Shown one piece after another: positions 1 to 12,354 of a stretch of 64,000 bases of DNA. Source of the stretch: Amia ocellicauda. Taxonomy: Eukaryota; Chordata; Actinopteri; Amiiformes; Amiidae. The DNA lies in the NCBI RefSeq assembly GCF_036373705.1, contig NC_089851.1, forward strand, positions 53,981,440 to 54,045,439, in the 5' to 3' direction. The notes beneath the pieces were generated by a model. It had not been told where the DNA came from. It did no database searches and was given only the letters and a program-made list of their open reading frames with translations. Within the stretch, counting starts at the first letter, position 1. Each line of letters starts with the position of its first letter. The position numbers and the translations under genes are program-made.

Positions 1-174
1 AATACACATTTTCTTTAAAGAAAACAAAACACACAGATGACAGTCTGATTTCCCATCAGCTACACAGCCAACAGTATCTGAGGTTGAAAGACCTCCCTGG
101 TGCAGAGGAGCCCAGAAGCCAAGCATCGAGAGAGAACAAACGAATGCTTCAGAGAATGCAAAGCGGGGCCAAGC

Positions 175-246
175 GGGCTCGTCCGGGAGTTGAACCCGGG
201 ACCTCTCGCACCCTAAGCGAGAATCATACCCCTAGACCAACGAGCC
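175..246 (-). tRNA. tRNA-Pro (anticodon AGG), canonical copy
   Basis: Seventy-two nt including discriminator C. The acceptor GGCTCGT/ACGAGCC pairs fully. The anticodon stem CTCGC/GCGAG encloses loop TTAGGGT, with AGG at 34-36. The T-stem CCGGG/CCCGG encloses loop TTCAACT. The A box (TTGGTCTAGGGGT) and B box (GGTTCAACTCC) are intact, so it could be transcribed by RNA polymerase III. There is no CCA and no intron. No run of four T follows within about 100 nt of its 3' end, which is unusual for a tRNA gene. Confidence 0.93.
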
Positions 247-752
247 AAGTTAACGGAGGGTGTCGCAGTTTCTGCTGGGCAAGCGCGTAACTGCTTTGGG
301 GCAGACCGGGAGACCTACGCTCACTGACTGATAGCATGGACTGTAGCGCTGAAGTGTCTTTCCAGAACGGTAACCGTATCCCCAGTGAGACAGCACTGAG
401 AGCATGGTTCAGCAGGCCCGCAAACAACTGAAAAGAATGCCTCTCCTTTGGTGCAGCTCAGGAGTACACGTTCAGCAAAGGTCTCCATAACAAGCCGGCA
501 AACCACATTTCGTCCTCCTCCTCCTCAACAACACACTACATGTCCTCCTCCTCCTCAACAACAACAACGAACTTGTAAAAAACACATTTTCTTTAAAGAA
601 AACAAAACACACAGATGACAGTCTGATTTCCCATCAGCTATACAGGCAACAGTATCTGAGGTCGATAGCCCTCCCTTGTGCAGAGGAGCCCAGAAGCCAG
701 CCTTCAAGAGCAAACGAACGAACACTTCGGTGACTGCAACGTGGGGCCAAGT

Positions 753-824
753 GGGCTCGTCCTGGAGTTGAACCCAGGGCCTCTCATACCCTCAGCAAGA
801 ATCATACCCCTAGACCAACGAGCC
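753..824 (-). pseudogene. tRNA-Pro-like, variant class (type example)
   Basis: First of the 28 variant copies in array 1. The acceptor stem and both internal promoter boxes are kept. Anticodon-loop position 33 is G instead of the near-universal U (loop TGAGGGT, anticodon still AGG). The T-stem has a G-A mismatch in the normal register, although CCTGG/CCAGG can pair perfectly around an 8-nt loop. This makes normal decoding doubtful while Pol III recruitment remains plausible. This copy, like those at 6590 and 10603, also has an A in the 3' side of the anticodon stem. Confidence 0.8.
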
Positions 825-1324
825 AAGTTAACGGAGGGTGTCGCAGTTTCTGCTGGGCAAGCGCGTAACTGCTTTGGGGCAGACCGGGAGACCTACGCTC
901 ACTGACTGATAGCATGGACTGTAGCGCTGACGTGTCTTTCCAGAATGGTAACGCCATCCCCAGTGAGACAGCACTGAGAGCATGGTTCAGCAGGCCCGCA
1001 AACAACTGAAAAGAATGCCTCTCCTTTGGTGCAGCTCAGGAGTACACGTTCAGCAAAGGTCTCCATAACAAGCCGGCAAAACACATTTCGTCCTCCTCCT
1101 CCTCAACAACACACTACATGTCCTCCTCAACAACAACAACGAACTTGTAAAAAACACATTTTCTTTAAAGAAAACAAAACACACAGATGACAGTCTGATT
1201 TCCCATCAGCTATACAGGCAACAGTATCTGAGGTCAATAGCCCTCCCTTGTGCAGAGGAGCCCAGAAGCCAGCCTTCAAGAGCAAACGAACAAACACTTC
1301 GGTGACTGCAAAGTGGGGCCAAGC

Positions 1325-1396
1325 AGGCTCGTCCGGGAGTTGAACCCGGGACCTCTCGCACCCAAAGCGAGAATCATACCCCTAGACCAACGAGCC
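1325..1396 (-). tRNA. tRNA-Pro (anticodon TGG)
   Basis: Same fold as the AGG copies, but the anticodon loop reads TTTGGGT, giving TGG. The anticodon stem CTCGC/GCGAG and the T-stem CCGGG/CCCGG are intact. The discriminator is T rather than C. The downstream block starts TTATCTGACAGTG rather than TTAACGGAGGGTG, a flank shared with the other TGG copies and with some AGG copies. Confidence 0.85.
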
Positions 1397-2498
1397 AAGT
1401 TATCTGACAGTGTCACAGTTTCTGCTGGGCAAGCGCGTAACTGCTTTGGGGCAGACCGGGAGACCTACGCTCACTGACTGATAGCATGGACTGTAGCGCT
1501 GACGTGTCTTTCCAGAATGGTAACGCCATCCCCAGTGAGACAGCACTGAGAGCATTGTTCAGCAGGCCCGCAAACAACTGAAAAGAATGCCTCTCCTTTG
1601 GTGCAGCTCAGGAGTACACGTTCAGCAAAGGTCTCCATAACAAGCCGGCAAACCACATTTCGTCCTCCTCCTCCTCAACAACACACTACATGTCCTCCAC
1701 CTCCTCCTCAACAACAACAACAACAACAACAACAACGAACTTGTAAAAAACACATTTTCTTTAAAGAAAACAAAACACACAGATGACAGTCTGATTTCCC
1801 ATCAGCTATACGGGCAACAGTATCTGAGGTCGATAGCCCTCCCTTGTGCAGAGGAGCCCAGAAGCCAGCCTTCAAGAGCAAACGAACAAACACTTCGGTG
1901 ACTGCAAAGTGGGGCCAAGTGGGCTCGTCCTGGAGTTGAACCCAGGGCCTCTCACACCCTCAGCAAGAATCATACCCCTAGACCAACGAGCCAAGTTAAC
2001 GGAGGGTGTCGCAGTTTCTGCTGGGCAAGCGCGTAACTGCTTTGGGGCAGACCGGGAGACCTACGCTCACTGACTGATAGCATGGACTGTAGCGCTGAAG
2101 TGTCTTTCCAGAACGGTAACCGTATCCCCAGTGAGACAGCACTGAGAGCATGGTTCAGCAGGCCCGCAAACAACTGAAAAGAATGCCTCTCCTTTGGTGC
2201 AGCTCATTAGTACACGTTCAGCAAAGGTCTCCATAACAAGCCGGCAAACCACATTTCGTCCTCCTCCTCCTCAACAACACACTACATGTCCTCCTCCTCC
2301 TCAACAACAACAACGAACTTGTAAAATACACATTTTCTTTAAAGAAAACAAAACACACAGATGACAGTCTGATTTCCCATCAGCTACACAGCCAACAGTA
2401 TCTGAGGTTGAAAGACCTCCCTGGTGCAGAGGAGCCCAGAAGCCAAGCATCGAGAGAGAGCAAACGAATGCTTCAGAGAATGCAAAGCGGGGCCAAGC

Positions 2499-2570
2499 GG
2501 GCTCGTCCGGGAGTTGAACCCGGGACCTCTCGCACCCAAAGTGAGAATCATACCCCTAGACCAACGAGCC
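2499..2570 (-). tRNA. tRNA-Pro (anticodon TGG), one mismatch in anticodon stem
   Basis: Anticodon loop TTTGGGT with TGG at 34-36, and canonical T-arm and acceptor. The anticodon stem is CTCAC/GCGAG, so one A-C mismatch weakens it. It sits in a unit whose body has the 'AAGCATCGAGAGAG' form. Confidence 0.75.
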
Positions 2571-3666
2571 AAGTTATCTGACAGTGTCACAGTTTCTGCT
2601 GGGCAAGCGCGTAACTGCTTTGGGGCAGACCGGGAGACCTACGCTCACTGACTGATAGCATGGACTGTAGCGCTGACGTGTCTTTCCAGAATGGTAACGC
2701 CATCCCCAGTGAGACAGCACTGAGAGCATTGTTCAGCAGGCCCGCAAACAACTGAAAAGAATGCCTCTCCTTTGGTGCAGCTCAGGAGTACACGTTCAGC
2801 AAAGGTCTCCATAACAAGCCGGCAAACCACATTTCGTCCTCCTCCTCCTCAACAACACACTACATGTCCTCCTCCTCCTCCTCAACAACAACAACAACAA
2901 CAACGAACTTGTAAAAAACACATTTTCTTTAAAGAAAACAAAACACACAGATGACAGTCTGATTTCCCATCAGCTATACAGGCAACAGTATCTGAGGTCG
3001 ATAGCCCTCCCTTGTGCAGAGGAGCCCAGAAGCCAGCCTTCAAGAGCAAACGAACAAACACTTCGGTGACTGCAAAGTGGGGCCAAGTGGGCTCGTCCTG
3101 GAGTTGAACCCAGGGCCTCTCACACCCTCAGCAAGAATCATACCCCTAGACCAACGAGCCAAGTTAACGGAGGGTGTCGCAGTTTCTGCTGGGCAAGCGC
3201 GTAACTGCTTTGGGGCAGACCGGGAGACCTACGCTCACTGACTGATAGCATGGACTGTAGCGCTGAAGTGTCTTTCCAGAACGGTAACCGTATCCCCAGT
3301 GAGACAGCACTGAGAGCATGGTTCAGCAGGCCCGCAAACAACTGAAAAGAATGCCTCTCCTTTGGTGCAGCTCATTAGTACACGTTCAGCAAAGGTCTCC
3401 ATAACAAGCCGGCAAACCACATTTCGTCCTCCTCCTCCTCAACAACACACTACATGTCCTCCTCCTCCTCAACAACAACAACGAACTTGTAAAATACACA
3501 TTTTCTTTAAAGAAAACAAAACACACAGATGACAGTCTGATTTCCCATCAGCTACACAGCCAACAGTATCTGAGGTTGAAAGACCTCCCTGGTGCAGAGG
3601 AGCCCAGAAGCCAAGCATTGAGAGAGAGCAAACGAATGCTTCAGAGAATGCAAAGCAGGGCCAAGC

Positions 3667-3738
3667 GGGCTCGTCCGGGAGTTGAACCCGGGACCTCTCG
3701 CACCCAAAGTGAGAATCATACCCCTAGACCAACGAGCC
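3667..3738 (-). tRNA. tRNA-Pro (anticodon TGG), one mismatch in anticodon stem
   Basis: Same as the copy at 2499, 1,168 bp upstream, including the A-C mismatch. The unit carries a private body variant (CATTGAGAGAGAG) that reappears exactly 4,013 bp downstream. Confidence 0.75.
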
Positions 3739-5412
3739 AAGTTATCTGACAGTGTCACAGTTTCTGCTGGGCAAGCGCGTAACTGCTTTGGGGCAGACCG
3801 GGAGACCTACGCTCACTGACTGATAGCATGGACTGTAGCGCTGACGTGTCTTTCCAGAATGGTAACGCCATCCCCAGTGAGACAGCACTGAGAGCATTGT
3901 TCAGCAGGCCCGCAAACAACTGAAAAGAATGCCTCTCCTTTGGTGCAGCTCAGGAGTACACGTTCAGCAAAGGTCTCCATAACAAGCCGGCAAACCACAT
4001 TTCGTCCTCCTCCTCCTCAACAACACACTACATGTCCTCCTCCTCCTCCTCAACAACAACAACAACAACAACGAACTTGTAAAAAACACATTTTCTTTAA
4101 AGAAAACAAAACACACAGATGACAGTCTGATTTCCCATCAGCTATACAGGCCACAGTATCTGAGGTCGATAGCCCTCCCTTGTGCAGAGGAGCCCAGAAG
4201 CCAGCCTTCAAGAGCAAACGAACAAACACTTCGGTGACTGCAAAGTGGGGCCAAGTGGGCTCGTCCTGGAGTTGAACCCAGGGCCTCTCACACCCTCAGC
4301 AAGAATCATACCCCTAGACCAACGAGCCAAGTTAACGGAGGGTGTCGCAGTTTCTGCTGGGCAAGCGCGTAACTGCTTTGGGGCAGACCGGGAGACCTAC
4401 GCTCACTGACTGATAGCATGGACTGTAGCGCTGAAGTGTCTTTCCAGAACGGTAACCGTATCCCCAGTGAGACAGCACTGAGAGCATTGTTCAGCAGGCC
4501 CGCAAACAACTGAAAAGAATGCCTCTCCTTTGGTGCAGCTCAGGAGTACACGTTCAGCAAAGGTCTCCATAACAAGCCGGCAAACCACATTTCGTCCTCC
4601 TCCTCCTCAACAACACACTACATGTCCTCCTCCTCCTCAACAACAACAACGAACTTGTAAAATACACATTTTCTTTAAAGAAAACAAAACACACAGATGA
4701 CAGTCTGATTTCCCATCAGCTACACAGCCAACAGTATCTTAGGTTGAAAGACCTCCCTGGTGCAGAGGAGCCCAGAAGCCAAGCATCGAGAGAGAACAAA
4801 CGAATGCTTCAGAGAATGCAAAGTGGGGCCAAGTGGGCTCGTCCTGGAGTTGAACCCAGGGCCTCTCACACCCTCAGCAAGAATCATACCCCTAGACCAA
4901 CGAGCCAAGTTAACGGAGGGTGTCGCAGTTTCTGCTGGGCAAGCGCGTAACTGCTTTGGGGCAGACCGGGAGACCTACGCTCACTGACTGATAGCATGGA
5001 CTGTAGCGCTGAAGTGTCTTTCCAGAACGGTAACCGTATCCCCAGTGAGACAGCACTGAGAGCATGGTTCAGCAGGCCCGCAAACAACTGAAAAGAATGC
5101 CTCTCCTTTGGTGCAGCTCAGGAGTACACGTTCAGCAAAGGTCTCCATAACAAGCCGGCAAACCACATTTCGTCCTCCTCCTCCTCAACAACACACTACA
5201 TGTCCTCCTCCTCCTCAACAACAACAACGAACTTGTAAAATACACATTTTCTTTAAAGAAAACAAAACACACAGATGACAGTCTGATTTCCCATCAGCTA
5301 CACAGCCAACAGTATCTGAGGTTGAAAGACCTCCCTGGTGCAGAGGAGCCCAGAAGCCAAGCATCGAGAGAGAACAAACGAATGCTTCAGAGAATGCAAA
5401 GCGGGGCCAAGC

Positions 5413-5484
5413 GGGCTCGTCCGGGAGTTGAACCCGGGACCTCTCGCACCCTAAGCGAGAATCATACCCCTAGACCAACGAGCC
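5413..5484 (-). tRNA. tRNA-Pro (anticodon AGG), canonical copy
   Basis: Full acceptor, anticodon and T-stem pairing, with U33 and both promoter boxes present. Repeated 4,013 bp downstream at 9426. Confidence 0.92.
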
Positions 5485-7101
5485 AAGTTAACGGAGGGTG
5501 TCGCAGTTTCTGCTGGGCAAGCGCGTAACTGCTTTGGGGCAGACCGGGAGACCTACGCTCACTGACTGATAGCATGGACTGTAGCGCTGAAGTGTCTTTC
5601 CAGAACGGTAACCGTATCCCCAGTGAGACAGCACTGAGAGCATGGTTCAGCAGGCCCGCAAACAACTGAAAAGAATGCCTCTCCTTTGGTGCAGCTCAGG
5701 AGTACACGTTCAGCAAAGGTCTCCATAACAAGCCGGCAAACCACATTTCGTCCTCCTCCTCCTCAACAACACACTACATGTCCTCCTCCTCCTCCTCAAC
5801 AACAACAACAACAACAACAACAACAACGAACTTGTAAAAAACACATTTTCTTTAAAGAAAACAAAACACACAGATGACAGTCTGATTTCCCATCAGCTAT
5901 ACAGCCAACAGTATCTGAGGTCGATAGCCCTCCCTTGTGCAGAGGAGCCCAGAAGCCAGCCTTCAAGAGCAAACGAACGAACACTTCGGTGACTACAAAG
6001 TGGGGCCAAGTGGGCTCGTCCTGGAGTTGAACCCAGGGCCTCTCACACCCTCAGCAAGAATCATACCCCTAGACCAACGAGCCAAGTTAACGGAGGGTGT
6101 CGCAGTTTCTGCTGGGCAAGCGCGTAACTGCTTTGGGGCAGACCGGGAGACCTACGCTCACTGACTGATAGCATGGACTGTAGCGCTGAAGTGTCTTTCC
6201 AGAACGGTAACCGTATCCCCAGTGAGACAGCACTGAGAGCATGGTTCAGCAGGCCCGCAAACAACTGAAAAGAATGCCTCTCCTTTGGTGCAGCTCAGGA
6301 GTACACGTTCAGCAAAGGTCTCCATAACAAGCCGGCAAACCACATTTCGTCCTCCTCCTCCTCAACAACACACTACATGTCCTCCTCCTCCTCAACAACA
6401 ACAACGAACTTGTAAAAAACACATTTTCTTTAAAGAAAACAAAACACACAGATGACAGTCTGATTTCCCATCAGCTATACAGGCAACAGTATCTGAGGTC
6501 GATAGCCCTCCCTTGTGCAGAGGAGCCCAGAAGCCAGCCTTCAAGAGCAAACGAACGAACACTTCGGTGACTGCAACGTGGGGCCAAGTGGGCTCGTCCT
6601 GGAGTTGAACCCAGGGCCTCTCATACCCTCAGCAAGAATCATACCCCTAGACCAACGAGCCAAGTTAACTCACTGACTGATAGCATGGACTGTAGCGCTG
6701 ACGTGTCTTTCCAGAATGGTAACGCCATCCCCAGTGAGACAGCACTGAGAGCATGGTTCAGCAGGCCCGCAAACAACTGAAAAGAATGCCTCTCCTTTGG
6801 TGCAGCTCAGGAGTACACGTTCAGCAAAGGTCTCCATAACAAGCCGGCAAACCACATTTCGTCCTCCTACTCCTCAACAACACACTACATGTCCTCCTCC
6901 TCCTCAACAACAACAACGAACTTGTAAAATACACATTTTCTTTAAAGAAAACAAAACACACAGATGACAGTCTGATTTCCCATCAGCTACACAGCCAACA
7001 GTATCTGAGGTTGAAAGACCTCCCTGGTGCAGAGGAGCCCAGAAGCCAAGCATCGAGAGAGAACAAACGAATGCTTCAGAGAATGCAAAGCGGGGCCAAG
7101 C

Positions 7102-7173
7102 GGGCTCGTCCGGGAGTTGAACCCGGGACCTCTCGCACCCTAAGCGAGAATCATACCCCTAGACCAACAAGCC
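7102..7173 (-). tRNA. tRNA-Pro (anticodon AGG), G-U in acceptor
   Basis: Canonical anticodon and T-arms. The 5' acceptor strand reads GGCTTGT, which makes one U-G wobble with ACGAGCC. The same change recurs at 11115, 18710 and 21636, marking a sub-lineage of units. Confidence 0.87.
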
Positions 7174-7679
7174 AAGTTAACGGAGGGTGTCGCAGTTTCT
7201 GCTGGGCAAGCGCGTAACTGCTTTGGGGCAGACCGGGAGACCTACGCTCACTGACTGATAGCATGGACTGTAGCGCTGAAGTGTCTTTCCAGAACGGTAA
7301 CCGTATCCCCAGTGAGACAGCACTGAGAGCATGGTTCAGCAGGCCCGCAAACAACTGAAAAGAATGCCTCTCCTTTGGTGCAGCTCAGGAGTACACGTTC
7401 AGCAAAGGTCTCCATAACAAGCTGGCAAACCACATTTCGTCCTCCTCCTCCTCAACAACACACTACATGTCCTCCTCCTCCTCAACAACAACAACGAACT
7501 TGTAAAATACACATTTTCTTTAAAGAAAACAAAACACACAGATGACAGTCTGATTTCCCATCAGCTACACAGCCAACAGTATCTGAGGTTGAAAGACCTC
7601 CCTGGTGCAGAGGAGCCCAGAAGCCAAGCATTGAGAGAGAGCAAACGAATGCTTCAGAGAATGCAAAGCAGGGCCAAGC

Positions 7680-7751
7680 GGGCTCGTCCGGGAGTTGAAC
7701 CCGGGACCTCTCGCACCCAAAGTGAGAATCATACCCCTAGACCAACGAGCC
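7680..7751 (-). tRNA. tRNA-Pro (anticodon TGG), one mismatch in anticodon stem
   Basis: Copy of the gene at 3667 displaced by exactly 4,013 bp, with the same anticodon (TGG), stem mismatch and private flanking variant. Confidence 0.75.
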
Positions 7752-9425
7752 AAGTTATCTGACAGTGTCACAGTTTCTGCTGGGCAAGCGCGTAACTGCT
7801 TTGGGGCAGACCGGGAGACCTACGCTCACTGACTGATAGCATGGACTGTAGCGCTGACGTGTCTTTCCAGAATGGTAACGCCATCCCCAGTGAGACAGCA
7901 CTGAGAGCATTGTTCAGCAGGCCCGCAAACAACTGAAAAGAATGCCTCTCCTTTGGTGCAGCTCAGGAGTACACGTTCAGCAAAGGTCTCCATAACAAGC
8001 CGGCAAACCACATTTCGTCCTCCTCCTCCTCAACAACACACTACATGTCCTCCTCCTCCTCCTCAACAACAACAACAACAACAACGAACTTGTAAAAAAC
8101 ACATTTTCTTTAAAGAAAACAAAACACACAGATGACAGTCTGATTTCCCATCAGCTATACAGGCCACAGTATCTGAGGTCGATAGCCCTCCCTTGTGCAG
8201 AGGAGCCCAGAAGCCAGCCTTCAAGAGCAAACGAACAAACACTTCGGTGACTGCAAAGTGGGGCCAAGTGGGCTCGTCCTGGAGTTGAACCCAGGGCCTC
8301 TCACACCCTCAGCAAGAATCATACCCCTAGACCAACGAGCCAAGTTAACGGAGGGTGTCGCAGTTTCTGCTGGGCAAGCGCGTAACTGCTTTGGGGCAGA
8401 CCGGGAGACCTACGCTCACTGACTGATAGCATGGACTGTAGCGCTGAAGTGTCTTTCCAGAACGGTAACCGTATCCCCAGTGAGACAGCACTGAGAGCAT
8501 TGTTCAGCAGGCCCGCAAACAACTGAAAAGAATGCCTCTCCTTTGGTGCAGCTCAGGAGTACACGTTCAGCAAAGGTCTCCATAACAAGCCGGCAAACCA
8601 CATTTCGTCCTCCTCCTCCTCAACAACACACTACATGTCCTCCTCCTCCTCAACAACAACAACGAACTTGTAAAATACACATTTTCTTTAAAGAAAACAA
8701 AACACACAGATGACAGTCTGATTTCCCATCAGCTACACAGCCAACAGTATCTTAGGTTGAAAGACCTCCCTGGTGCAGAGGAGCCCAGAAGCCAAGCATC
8801 GAGAGAGAACAAACGAATGCTTCAGAGAATGCAAAGTGGGGCCAAGTGGGCTCGTCCTGGAGTTGAACCCAGGGCCTCTCACACCCTCAGCAAGAATCAT
8901 ACCCCTAGACCAACGAGCCAAGTTAACGGAGGGTGTCGCAGTTTCTGCTGGGCAAGCGCGTAACTGCTTTGGGGCAGACCGGGAGACCTACGCTCACTGA
9001 CTGATAGCATGGACTGTAGCGCTGAAGTGTCTTTCCAGAACGGTAACCGTATCCCCAGTGAGACAGCACTGAGAGCATGGTTCAGCAGGCCCGCAAACAA
9101 CTGAAAAGAATGCCTCTCCTTTGGTGCAGCTCAGGAGTACACGTTCAGCAAAGGTCTCCATAACAAGCCGGCAAACCACATTTCGTCCTCCTCCTCCTCA
9201 ACAACACACTACATGTCCTCCTCCTCCTCAACAACAACAACGAACTTGTAAAATACACATTTTCTTTAAAGAAAACAAAACACACAGATGACAGTCTGAT
9301 TTCCCATCAGCTACACAGCCAACAGTATCTGAGGTTGAAAGACCTCCCTGGTGCAGAGGAGCCCAGAAGCCAAGCATCGAGAGAGAACAAACGAATGCTT
9401 CAGAGAATGCAAAGCGGGGCCAAGC

Positions 9426-9497
9426 GGGCTCGTCCGGGAGTTGAACCCGGGACCTCTCGCACCCTAAGCGAGAATCATACCCCTAGACCAACGAGCC
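9426..9497 (-). tRNA. tRNA-Pro (anticodon AGG), canonical copy
   Basis: Identical to the copy at 5413 in the preceding 4,013-bp block. All stems pair and both promoter boxes are intact. Confidence 0.92.
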
Positions 9498-11114
9498 AAG
9501 TTAACGGAGGGTGTCGCAGTTTCTGCTGGGCAAGCGCGTAACTGCTTTGGGGCAGACCGGGAGACCTACGCTCACTGACTGATAGCATGGACTGTAGCGC
9601 TGAAGTGTCTTTCCAGAACGGTAACCGTATCCCCAGTGAGACAGCACTGAGAGCATGGTTCAGCAGGCCCGCAAACAACTGAAAAGAATGCCTCTCCTTT
9701 GGTGCAGCTCAGGAGTACACGTTCAGCAAAGGTCTCCATAACAAGCCGGCAAACCACATTTCGTCCTCCTCCTCCTCAACAACACACTACATGTCCTCCT
9801 CCTCCTCCTCAACAACAACAACAACAACAACAACAACAACGAACTTGTAAAAAACACATTTTCTTTAAAGAAAACAAAACACACAGATGACAGTCTGATT
9901 TCCCATCAGCTATACAGCCAACAGTATCTGAGGTCGATAGCCCTCCCTTGTGCAGAGGAGCCCAGAAGCCAGCCTTCAAGAGCAAACGAACGAACACTTC
10001 GGTGACTACAAAGTGGGGCCAAGTGGGCTCGTCCTGGAGTTGAACCCAGGGCCTCTCACACCCTCAGCAAGAATCATACCCCTAGACCAACGAGCCAAGT
10101 TAACGGAGGGTGTCGCAGTTTCTGCTGGGCAAGCGCGTAACTGCTTTGGGGCAGACCGGGAGACCTACGCTCACTGACTGATAGCATGGACTGTAGCGCT
10201 GAAGTGTCTTTCCAGAACGGTAACCGTATCCCCAGTGAGACAGCACTGAGAGCATGGTTCAGCAGGCCCGCAAACAACTGAAAAGAATGCCTCTCCTTTG
10301 GTGCAGCTCAGGAGTACACGTTCAGCAAAGGTCTCCATAACAAGCCGGCAAACCACATTTCGTCCTCCTCCTCCTCAACAACACACTACATGTCCTCCTC
10401 CTCCTCAACAACAACAACGAACTTGTAAAAAACACATTTTCTTTAAAGAAAACAAAACACACAGATGACAGTCTGATTTCCCATCAGCTATACAGGCAAC
10501 AGTATCTGAGGTCGATAGCCCTCCCTTGTGCAGAGGAGCCCAGAAGCCAGCCTTCAAGAGCAAACGAACGAACACTTCGGTGACTGCAACGTGGGGCCAA
10601 GTGGGCTCGTCCTGGAGTTGAACCCAGGGCCTCTCATACCCTCAGCAAGAATCATACCCCTAGACCAACGAGCCAAGTTAACTCACTGACTGATAGCATG
10701 GACTGTAGCGCTGACGTGTCTTTCCAGAATGGTAACGCCATCCCCAGTGAGACAGCACTGAGAGCATGGTTCAGCAGGCCCGCAAACAACTGAAAAGAAT
10801 GCCTCTCCTTTGGTGCAGCTCAGGAGTACACGTTCAGCAAAGGTCTCCATAACAAGCCGGCAAACCACATTTCGTCCTCCTACTCCTCAACAACACACTA
10901 CATGTCCTCCTCCTCCTCAACAACAACAACGAACTTGTAAAATACACATTTTCTTTAAAGAAAACAAAACACACAGATGACAGTCTGATTTCCCATCAGC
11001 TACACAGCCAACAGTATCTGAGGTTGAAAGACCTCCCTGGTGCAGAGGAGCCCAGAAGCCAAGCATCGAGAGAGAACAAACGAATGCTTCAGAGAATGCA
11101 AAGCGGGGCCAAGC

Positions 11115-11186
11115 GGGCTCGTCCGGGAGTTGAACCCGGGACCTCTCGCACCCTAAGCGAGAATCATACCCCTAGACCAACAAGCC
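11115..11186 (-). tRNA. tRNA-Pro (anticodon AGG), G-U in acceptor
   Basis: Copy of 7102 displaced by 4,013 bp, with the same GGCTTGT acceptor variant. Confidence 0.87.
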
Positions 11187-12282
11187 AAGTTAACGGAGGG
11201 TGTCGCAGTTTCTGCTGGGCAAGCGCGTAACTGCTTTGGGGCAGACCGGGAGACCTACGCTCACTGACTGATAGCATGGACTGTAGCGCTGAAGTGTCTT
11301 TCCAGAACGGTAACCGTATCCCCAGTGAGACAGCACTGAGAGCATGGTTCAGCAGGCCCGCAAACAACTGAAAAGAATGCCTCTCCTTTGGTGCAGCTCA
11401 GGAGTACACGTTCAGCAAAGGTCTCCATAACAAGCTGGCAAACCACATTTCGTCCTCCTCCTCCTCAACAACACACTACATGTCCTCCTCCTCCTCCTCA
11501 ACAACAACAACAACAACAAGGAACTTGTAAAAAACACATTTTCTTTAAAGAAAACAAAACACACAGATGACAGTCTGATTTCCCATCAGCTATACAGCCA
11601 ACAGTATCTGAGGTCGATAGCCCTCCCTTGTGCAGAGGAGCCCAGAAGCCAGCCTTCAAGAGCAAACGAACGAACACTTCGGTGACTGCAAAGTGGGGCC
11701 AAGTGGGCTCGTCCTGGAGTTGAACCCAGGGCCTCTCACACCCTCAGCAAGAATCATACCCCTAGACCAACGAGCCAAGTTAAGGGAGGGTGTCGCAGTT
11801 TCTGCTGGGCAAGCGCGTAACTGCTTTGGGGCAGACCGGGAGACCTACGCTCACTGACTGATAGCATGGACTGTAGCGCTGAAGTGTCTTTCCAGAACGG
11901 TAACCGTATCCCCAGTGAGACAGCACTGAGAGCATGGTTCAGCAGGCCCGCAAACAACTGAAAAGAATGCCTCTCCTTTGGTGCAGCTCAGGAGTACACG
12001 TTCAGCAAAGGTCTCCATAACAAGCCGGCAAACCACATTTCGTCCTCCTCCTCCTCAACAACACACTACATGTCCTCCTCCTCCTCAACAACAACAACGA
12101 ACTTGTAAAATACACATTTTCTTTAAAGAAAACAAAACACACAGATGACAGTCTGATTTCCCATCAGCTACACAGCCAACAGTATCTGAGGTTGAAAGAC
12201 CTCCCTGGTGCAGAGGAGCCCAGAAGCCAAGCATCGAGAGAGAACAAACGAATGCTTCAGAGAATGCAAAGCGGGGCCAAGC

Positions 12283-12354
12283 GGGCTCGTCCGGGAGTTG
12301 AACCCGGGACCTCTCGCACCCTAAGCGAGAATCATACCCCTAGACCAACGAGCC
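12283..12354 (-). tRNA. tRNA-Pro (anticodon AGG), canonical copy
   Basis: Canonical arms. Its 5' flank (plus strand TTATCTGACAGTGTCGC) is the flank type first seen beside the TGG genes, so flank and anticodon have been reshuffled between units. Confidence 0.92.

Larger units (their letters stand above)
3412..11438. repeat. 4,013-bp higher-order block, two head-to-tail copies
   Basis: The seven tRNAs at 3667, 4257, 4835, 5413, 6012, 6590 and 7102 recur in the same order and class at +4,013 bp (7680 to 11115). Private variants are shared: CATTGAGAGAGAG, the GCCACAG form of the body, CTTAGG for CTGAGG, a CCTACTCC triplet tract, and a unit lacking ~66 bp after its tRNA. Edges are approximate: the copies part at about 3,412 on the left and about 7,480/11,490 on the right. 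Confidence 0.9.

Noticed and set aside
175-246. Compensatory base change in the T-stem of the variant class
   Set aside because: On writing out positions 49-53 and 61-65, the two changes do not pair with each other in the normal register; only a shifted register with an 8-nt loop pairs, so simple compensation is not supported.
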